Assembly: GCA_025054905.1 (NCBI GenBank)
Contig: JANWZF010000093.1
Location: 1 to 9,762 of the forward strand
Reading direction: 5' to 3'
Source of the DNA: Tepidimonas sp.
GTDB lineage: Bacteria > Pseudomonadota > Gammaproteobacteria > Burkholderiales > Burkholderiaceae_C
DNA: 9,762 bases
Shown here: positions 5,559 to 9,762 of the stretch, in pieces
How positions within the stretch are numbered: position 1 is the first letter of the stretch
Layout of the letters: the number at the start of each line of letters is the position of its first letter
Translations under genes and position numbers: made by a program
Notes under the pieces: model-generated
What the model was told of the DNA's origin: nothing
Database searches by the model: none
The model's input: only the letters and a program-made list of their open reading frames with translations

Positions 5559-8119
5559 TGGACTGGGGACGACGCGCCTGGCGTTGGTGGTGGCAGGCGT
5601 CGTTCCTGCGCCGCCTGGCCCTGTCGATGGCGGTGCTGCACGTGGCGGTGTTGGCGGTGACGCTTTGGGACGTGGCGCGGCGTGGTGCTGCCTCGCGCGT
5701 CGAGCTGGAGCGGCAGGCTGTGCTGCAGGAAGCGCGCCAGCTGGCCGCGGCAGCACGCCAGGGGGTGCTGGCCCGCGACTTGGCCCTGCTGGCTGAGCAG
5801 GTGGATGCGCTGCGCAGCGCTGGGCAGCTGCGCTATGCGATGGTGCTGGACGAGCAGGGGCGGGTGCTGGCGCACACCTCACCGGTGCTGACCGGGCAGT
5901 ACCTCGTCGATGAGTTCAGCCGGATGCAGCTCGGGCGACGCGAGGCGCTGCGTCCGTTCGTGGCCCAGCAGTCCGATGCCCTGCTGGATGTGTGGGCACC
6001 AATCTGGCAAGGGCCCGTCTTGGCCGGCTGGGTGCGCATCGGTCACAATCCGCAGCAGGGCACGCTGGATCCCTGGACCGTGCTGCGCCAGGGCTGGTGG
6101 TACGGTTTGCTGACGGTGGCAGCCGGTTTGCTGTTGGCTGCGGGCATCGCGCGCAACCTGGGGCGTGACGTGGGCCGGCTGCAGGCGTTGCTGCGTCGGG
6201 TGCGGCAGGGTCACCTGGACGAGCGCATCGAAGTGACGCGCCACGACGAATTGGGCGAGCTGATGGAGGGGGTCAACCGTACGCTGCAGCGGCTGGCGCG
6301 CGATGAGACTGAGCTGCGGCAGACCAGCGCCATGCTGGCGCAGGAGCGCGCGCGCCTGGCGGCCGTGCTGGCTTCGATGCGGCAGGGGGTGCTGGTGCTG
6401 GATGCCAACGACCAGGTGCAGCTGTGCAATGCCTCACTGTGTCGGCTGCTGGGGCTGCCCGGTGCGCCAGCGCCATGGCATGGCCAGCCGCTGCGGCAGC
6501 TGCTGCAAGCCAGTGCCCTGCCGCCCCAGACCTGGTGCGATCCGCCGCCCGCGTTGGGGCAGGCTTCGGCCAGCGAGCATGGCCCGCCGTCGGCCGACGG
6601 GGCGGCGTTGCAGGGCGAGCCGCCGGTGGCGCGTGCCGATGGGCGGCTGCTGGCGCGCGATCGGGTGCCGCTGCTGGATGACGACGGTCAGCCCCAGGGC
6701 ACGCTGTGGCTGGTGCGCGATGTCACCGACGAGCTGCTGGCGCAGGAGCGGCTGCGCTGGCAGGCCATGCATGATCCGTTGACACGGCTGCCCAACCGCT
6801 TTTTGCTGGGCGATCGCCTGCAGCGCGCCATGGCGCGGGCGCGGCGCACGCAAGAGCTGCTGGCGGTGTGCATGCTGGATCTGGACGATTTCAAGCAGGT
6901 TAACGACGTGCTCGGGCACGAAGCCGGCGATGCGCTGCTGTTGCGGGTGGCCGAGCGATTGCGAGGCTGCGTGCGGGCCGAGGATACGGTGGCGCGCCTG
7001 GGCGGTGATGAGTTCGTGCTGTTGCTGGGCGGACTGGGTGGTGCGGCGGAGGTGGAGCGGGCCCTGACGCGGGTGTGCGAGACGGTGGCGCGGCCCGTCA
7101 CGCTGCCGCACGGTGAAGCGCTGGTGCACGCCAGCATCGGCGTGACGTTGTTTCCGGTCAACGACAGCGATGCCGACACGCTGCTGCGTCACGCCGACCA
7201 GGCCCTGTACCAGGCCAAGCAACAAGGGGGCAACCGCTACGTGATGTTCGACCTGGCCTTCAGCCAGCGTGCGCAGGCCGAGCAGCGCCTGCGCGAGCGG
7301 CTGCGGGTGGCGCTGGAAGCCGACGAGCTGGTGTTGCACTATCAGCCGCGCGTGCAGTTGAGGGATGGCCGTGTGGTCGGTGTCGAAGCGCTGGTGCGCT
7401 GGCCCCAGGGCGACGGGACCCTGTGGACACCCGATCGCTTCATTCCTTTGATCGAACAGGACGCGTTGATCGAGACGCTGGGGGAGTGGGCGCTGCGCAC
7501 CGCCCTGCGGTGCCTGGAGGACTGGCAGGCACGGGCCTGCGCCGTGCCGGTGGCCGTCAACATTGCCGCACGGCATTTTCTGCGTGCCGACTTCGTGCCC
7601 CGGTTGCAGCTGCTGCTGGCGTCGGTGCCTGGCGTGCCGGCGGACCTGCTGGACATCGAGCTGGTCGAATCGGCCGCGCTGGACAACCTGGAGCAGGCCG
7701 CCGCCACCATCGAGCAGCTGCGTGCGCTGGGCGTGTCGGTGGCCATCGACGACTTCGGCATGGGTTACGCGTCGCTTGGCTATTTGCGCCGGTTGCCCGT
7801 GGACAGGATCAAGATCGACCGCTCGTTCGTGCTGCGCATGCTGGATGACGACGATGACCGCCAGCTGGTGCAGGCCATCGTCGGCCTGGCGCATACGTTT
7901 GGGCGCACCGTGGTGGCCGAGGGGGTCGAGCACGACGGGCTGGCGCGTGCGCTGCGCCGCCTGGGCTGCGACGAGGCTCAGGGTTACGGCATCGCGCGGC
8001 CAATGCCGGCCGCCGAGTGGCCGGCCTGGCTGGCGCACTGGCAGGCTGGGGCGGCAGCCTGGGCCGCGCCAGCCGAGGCACAGGGGGCGGCCGTGTACGG
8101 TGGGCATCCTTCGGACTGA
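5558..8119 (+). CDS. Membrane HAMP-PAS-GGDEF-EAL protein (c-di-GMP cyclase/phosphodiesterase)
   Basis: An 853-residue inner-membrane c-di-GMP enzyme. In order: transmembrane helix at about 17-37; periplasmic sensor of about 140 residues with a Cache/PAS-like RYAMVLDEQGRVLAHTSP; second helix at about 181-197; HAMP at about 198-250; coiled linker; PAS at about 265-392 with a Pro/Ala-rich loop near 320-355; GGDEF; EAL. The cyclase motif GGDEF (482-486) and the inhibitory I-site RAED (473-476) are intact at the usual spacing. The phosphodiesterase site also looks complete: EAL 610-612, Asn668, Glu704 (ELVES), Asp731-Asp732 in DDFGMGYAS, Lys752 and the EGVE motif (788-791). Both activities are possible. 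It is coupled to the PhnD-like lipoprotein gene, a plausible periplasmic partner. GTG 5555 is an alternative start adding one residue. The last codons overlap cca on the other strand. Confidence 0.95.
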   Translation: MDWGRRAWRWWWQASFLRRLALSMAVLHVAVLAVTLWDVARRGAASRVELERQAVLQEARQLAAAARQGVLARDLALLAEQVDALRSAGQLRYAMVLDEQGRVLAHTSPVLTGQYLVDEFSRMQLGRREALRPFVAQQSDALLDVWAPIWQGPVLAGWVRIGHNPQQGTLDPWTVLRQGWWYGLLTVAAGLLLAAGIARNLGRDVGRLQALLRRVRQGHLDERIEVTRHDELGELMEGVNRTLQRLARDETELRQTSAMLAQERARLAAVLASMRQGVLVLDANDQVQLCNASLCRLLGLPGAPAPWHGQPLRQLLQASALPPQTWCDPPPALGQASASEHGPPSADGAALQGEPPVARADGRLLARDRVPLLDDDGQPQGTLWLVRDVTDELLAQERLRWQAMHDPLTRLPNRFLLGDRLQRAMARARRTQELLAVCMLDLDDFKQVNDVLGHEAGDALLLRVAERLRGCVRAEDTVARLGGDEFVLLLGGLGGAAEVERALTRVCETVARPVTLPHGEALVHASIGVTLFPVNDSDADTLLRHADQALYQAKQQGGNRYVMFDLAFSQRAQAEQRLRERLRVALEADELVLHYQPRVQLRDGRVVGVEALVRWPQGDGTLWTPDRFIPLIEQDALIETLGEWALRTALRCLEDWQARACAVPVAVNIAARHFLRADFVPRLQLLLASVPGVPADLLDIELVESAALDNLEQAAATIEQLRALGVSVAIDDFGMGYASLGYLRRLPVDRIKIDRSFVLRMLDDDDDRQLVQAIVGLAHTFGRTVVAEGVEHDGLARALRRLGCDEAQGYGIARPMPAAEWPAWLAHWQAGAAAWAAPAEAQGAAVYGGHPSD
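7984..8119. other. Tail-to-tail coding overlap of the GGDEF-EAL gene and cca
   Basis: The plus-strand GGDEF-EAL gene stops at 8119 and the minus-strand cca gene stops at 7984 (TAA), so their 3' ends share 136 bases read on opposite strands. On the EAL side this covers the conserved GYGIARPMP end of the domain plus a variable tail. On the Cca side it encodes only residues from about 436 on, beyond the conserved protein. No terminator-like hairpin with a T-run is visible for either gene. Confidence 0.8.
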
Positions 8120-9423
8120 GGCGCCAGCGCTTGCGCGACCGCCTCGGTGCGTGCCTGATCGATCGCGGCACCGATGCGCAAGCCCAGATCGCGCACGTGA
8201 GGGTGCAGGGCGCGCACCCGATCTGCCAGTGCGGCGGTGTCCACCGCCCGCGCGGCCGCCAGCGCCGCGCGTAGCCTGGATGCCTGGGGGTAGGGCCGCT
8301 CGGTGTGGTGCAGCCGACCGCGCGCATCGCATTCGCAGGCCAGCAGGATCTGTTCAAAGCGCTCGGGCCGCCGCAGCGCGTCGCAGCGTTGCAGCAGGCG
8401 CAGCGTGGCTGCCGCGCCCAGGCTGGCACAGCGGTGGATGTGCCCGTGCTCGCGTGCCACGGCCTCGGCCAATTCCTGGCAGTCACGGGGTACGCGCCAG
8501 CGTTGCGCCAGCGCACGCAGCAGCCGGACGCTGCGCTGCTCGTGTCCGAGGTGGCGCGGCAGCAGTTCGGGCGGGGTGGTGCCCTTGCCCAGATCGTGGC
8601 ACAGGCAGGCAAAGCGCACCGCCAGCGGTGCGTGCAGCCGCGCGGCCATGTCCAGCACCATCTCCAGATGCACGCCGGTGTCCACCTCGGGGTGGTGCTC
8701 GGCCGGTTGCGGCACACCCCACAGCCGATCCACCTCGGGCAGCAGCACACGCAAGGCGCCGCACTCGCGCAGCACCTGCAGCATGCGCGAGGGGCACTGC
8801 TCCATCAGCCCGCGCGACAGCTCCTGCCACACGCGCTCAGGCACCAGATGATCGACTTCGCCGTGGGCCACCATGTCGCGCATCAGCGCCATCGTCTGCG
8901 GCGCCACGATGAAATCCGGCCAGCGCGCCGCAAAGCGCGCCATGCGCAGGATGCGCACCGGGTCCTCCGCAAAGGCCGGCGTGACGTGGCGCAGCACCTT
9001 GGCGGCCAGATCACGCCGTCCACCGTAGGGGTCCACCAGGCGCGGATCGTCTGGGTCGAAGCTGCCGTCCGGGCGCAGTGCCGCAGCCGGCAGTGCCATG
9101 GCATTGATGGTCAGATCGCGCCGCGCCAGATCCTGCTGCAGCGTCACCGTCGGGTCGGCGAAAAAGTGAAAGCCGTGATAGCCGCGCGCGGTCTTGCGCT
9201 CGGTGCGGGCCAGCGCGTACTCTTCGCGCGTCTGCGGGTGGAGAAAAACGGGAAAGTCGCGCCCGACCGGCACGAATCCCTGCGCCACCATTTGTTGCGG
9301 CGTGGCGCCGACCACCACCCAGTCGCGGTCGGCGTGCACGCTGCCATCCGGCCGCCGATGCGCCACGTGGAAGTGGCCCAGCAGCCCGTCGCGCACCGCA
9401 CCTCCGACGAGATAGACCTCCAC
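7984..9423 (-). CDS. cca: Cca, multifunctional CCA-adding tRNA nucleotidyltransferase with HD domain
   Basis: Cca builds or repairs the CCA end of tRNA from CTP and ATP; bacterial forms with an HD domain also have phosphohydrolase activity. The 479-residue protein shows VGGAVRD (6-12), catalytic Asp32/Asp34 in DRDWVVVG, GRDFPVFLHPQTREEYALAR (54-73), RRDLTINAM (101-109), EDPVRILRMARF (153-164) and the HD motif CHDLGKG with His276/Asp277. The GTG start at 9423 gives MEVYLVGGAVRD, aligning directly with E. coli MKIYLVGGAVRD. It lies 2 bases after the CsoR-like stop, so the two are probably cotranscribed. It is longer than E. coli Cca (412) through about 11 extra residues between GGAVRD and the catalytic Asp pair, an internal insertion near 111-128, and a 44-residue tail encoded opposite the GGDEF-EAL gene. 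Confidence 0.95.
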   Translation of the reverse strand: MEVYLVGGAVRDGLLGHFHVAHRRPDGSVHADRDWVVVGATPQQMVAQGFVPVGRDFPVFLHPQTREEYALARTERKTARGYHGFHFFADPTVTLQQDLARRDLTINAMALPAAALRPDGSFDPDDPRLVDPYGGRRDLAAKVLRHVTPAFAEDPVRILRMARFAARWPDFIVAPQTMALMRDMVAHGEVDHLVPERVWQELSRGLMEQCPSRMLQVLRECGALRVLLPEVDRLWGVPQPAEHHPEVDTGVHLEMVLDMAARLHAPLAVRFACLCHDLGKGTTPPELLPRHLGHEQRSVRLLRALAQRWRVPRDCQELAEAVAREHGHIHRCASLGAAATLRLLQRCDALRRPERFEQILLACECDARGRLHHTERPYPQASRLRAALAAARAVDTAALADRVRALHPHVRDLGLRIGAAIDQARTEAVAQALAPQSEGCPPYTAAPCASAGAAQAAAPACQCASQAGHSAAGIGRAMP

Positions 9424-9425
9424 CG

Positions 9426-9749
9426 TCAGGCGTACTTTTCCAGGATGCGCGTGGAGCGTTCCACCTCGCGCAGAGTCTGGTCGTCCGACACCGCCACCGA
9501 CTCCATCACGGAGCAGGCCATCATGCGAAAGAAGGCCTTGTCCATCGCCTTGCGGGCGGCCGACATCTGCTGCGCCACGTCCTCGCAGGGGCGGCCGGCT
9601 TCCACCATCTCGATCAGCGCGCGCACTTGCCCCTCGATGCGCTTCAAGCGGTTGACCACGTCGCGTTGGTGTTCGCTGCGGTAGCGCGACGGGGTGGCGG
9701 GAGTCCCGGGCGACGGGGCGCAGGCTCCAGATGGGGTCGGATCGCTCAT
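9426..9749 (-). CDS. CsoR/RcnR-family (DUF156) metal- or thiol-sensing repressor with atypical ligand positions
   Basis: A 107-residue all-helical repressor of the CsoR/RcnR/FrmR family, which binds DNA until it senses Cu, Ni/Co, formaldehyde or persulfide. After a 21-residue Pro/Ser/Thr-rich tail comes RLKRIEGQVRALIEMVEAG (34-52), Cys55, then QQMSAARKAMDKAFFRMMAC (60-79). Aligned by eye to M. tuberculosis CsoR, Cys55 equals the first ligand (C36), but the positions of H61 and C65 are Ser80 and Ser84. A cysteine instead sits at 79, one residue early. The copper fingerprint is therefore incomplete and the inducer unknown. The ATG at 9749 has GAGGA at 9755-9759 as its Shine-Dalgarno. Cca follows after 2 bases. 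The operator would lie beyond the window's right edge. Confidence 0.88.
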   Translation of the reverse strand: MSDPTPSGACAPSPGTPATPSRYRSEHQRDVVNRLKRIEGQVRALIEMVEAGRPCEDVAQQMSAARKAMDKAFFRMMACSVMESVAVSDDQTLREVERSTRILEKYA

Positions 9750-9754
9750 GGTGG

Positions 9755-9759
9755 TCCTC
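9755..9759 (-). promoter_or_regulatory. Ribosome binding site of the CsoR-like gene
   Basis: On the minus strand GAGGA lies 5 bases before the ATG at 9749, fixing this start. The promoter itself is outside the window. Confidence 0.6.
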
Positions 9760-9762
9760 GTG

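Noticed and set aside
4362..5882. A 506-codon minus-strand open frame
   Set aside because: Antisense to trxC, the lipoprotein and the GGDEF-EAL gene; no motif or ribosome binding site supports it.
8095..8125. TTCG tetraloop-like terminator at the end of the GGDEF-EAL gene
   Set aside because: Only the closing C-G pair forms around TTCG; the next pair is C-A and no T-run follows.
6434..8332. A 632-codon minus-strand open frame
   Set aside because: Entirely antisense to the well-supported GGDEF-EAL gene and part of cca; composition typical of GC-rich reverse-frame shadows.
8305..9684. A 459-codon plus-strand open frame, and similar frames at 7563-8912 and 27-914
   Set aside because: Each is a shadow of cca, the GGDEF-EAL gene or ttcA; the real genes carry catalytic motifs while these carry none.

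Overview
The window is a high-GC (roughly 70% by eye), densely coding stretch of a Gram-negative chromosome. The proteins most resemble those of Betaproteobacteria, probably Burkholderiales and possibly a Comamonadaceae-type genus. This rests on the overall style of the TtcA, Cca and MidA-family proteins, on the neighbourhood of MidA-family methyltransferase, SDR reductase, FolB and ttcA, and on the codon bias. I cannot fix the genus from sequence alone. No rRNA, tRNA, IS element, CRISPR array or phage gene was seen, and no gap between genes exceeds about 150 bases.

Left block, minus strand (2440 down to 1): a pterin and tRNA-thiolation cluster, read right to left. It holds a pteridine-reductase/FolM-like SDR, two tandem FolB-fold proteins (the first FolB-like, the second closer to FolX) and ttcA, which is cut by the window edge. 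The first three genes are joined by ATGA stop/start overlaps, and ttcA follows after 34 bases. FolM and FolX make tetrahydromonapterin in other bacteria, so this may be a tetrahydropterin module with folate-type FolB included.

Middle block, plus strand (2549 to 8119): it diverges from the left block across a 108-base spacer. It starts with a MidA/NDUFAF7-family methyltransferase, a 64-residue two-helix membrane protein (DUF2905) and the zinc-containing thioredoxin TrxC. A tightly coupled pair follows: a PhnD-like solute-binding lipoprotein and a membrane-bound HAMP-PAS-GGDEF-EAL protein whose start overlaps the lipoprotein stop. No transporter permease or ATPase accompanies the binding protein, so the pair looks like a periplasmic sensor feeding a c-di-GMP enzyme.

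Right block, minus strand (9749 down to 7984): a CsoR/RcnR-family repressor with unusual ligand positions lies 2 bases upstream of cca (tRNA CCA-adding enzyme). The cca reading frame runs 136 bases into the 3' end of the GGDEF-EAL gene on the opposite strand, giving Cca an extra C-terminal tail.

Most genes are recognisable housekeeping or signalling families. The least ordinary items are the binding-protein/c-di-GMP pair, the FolM-FolB-FolX arrangement, the atypical repressor and the antisense overlap at the end of cca.
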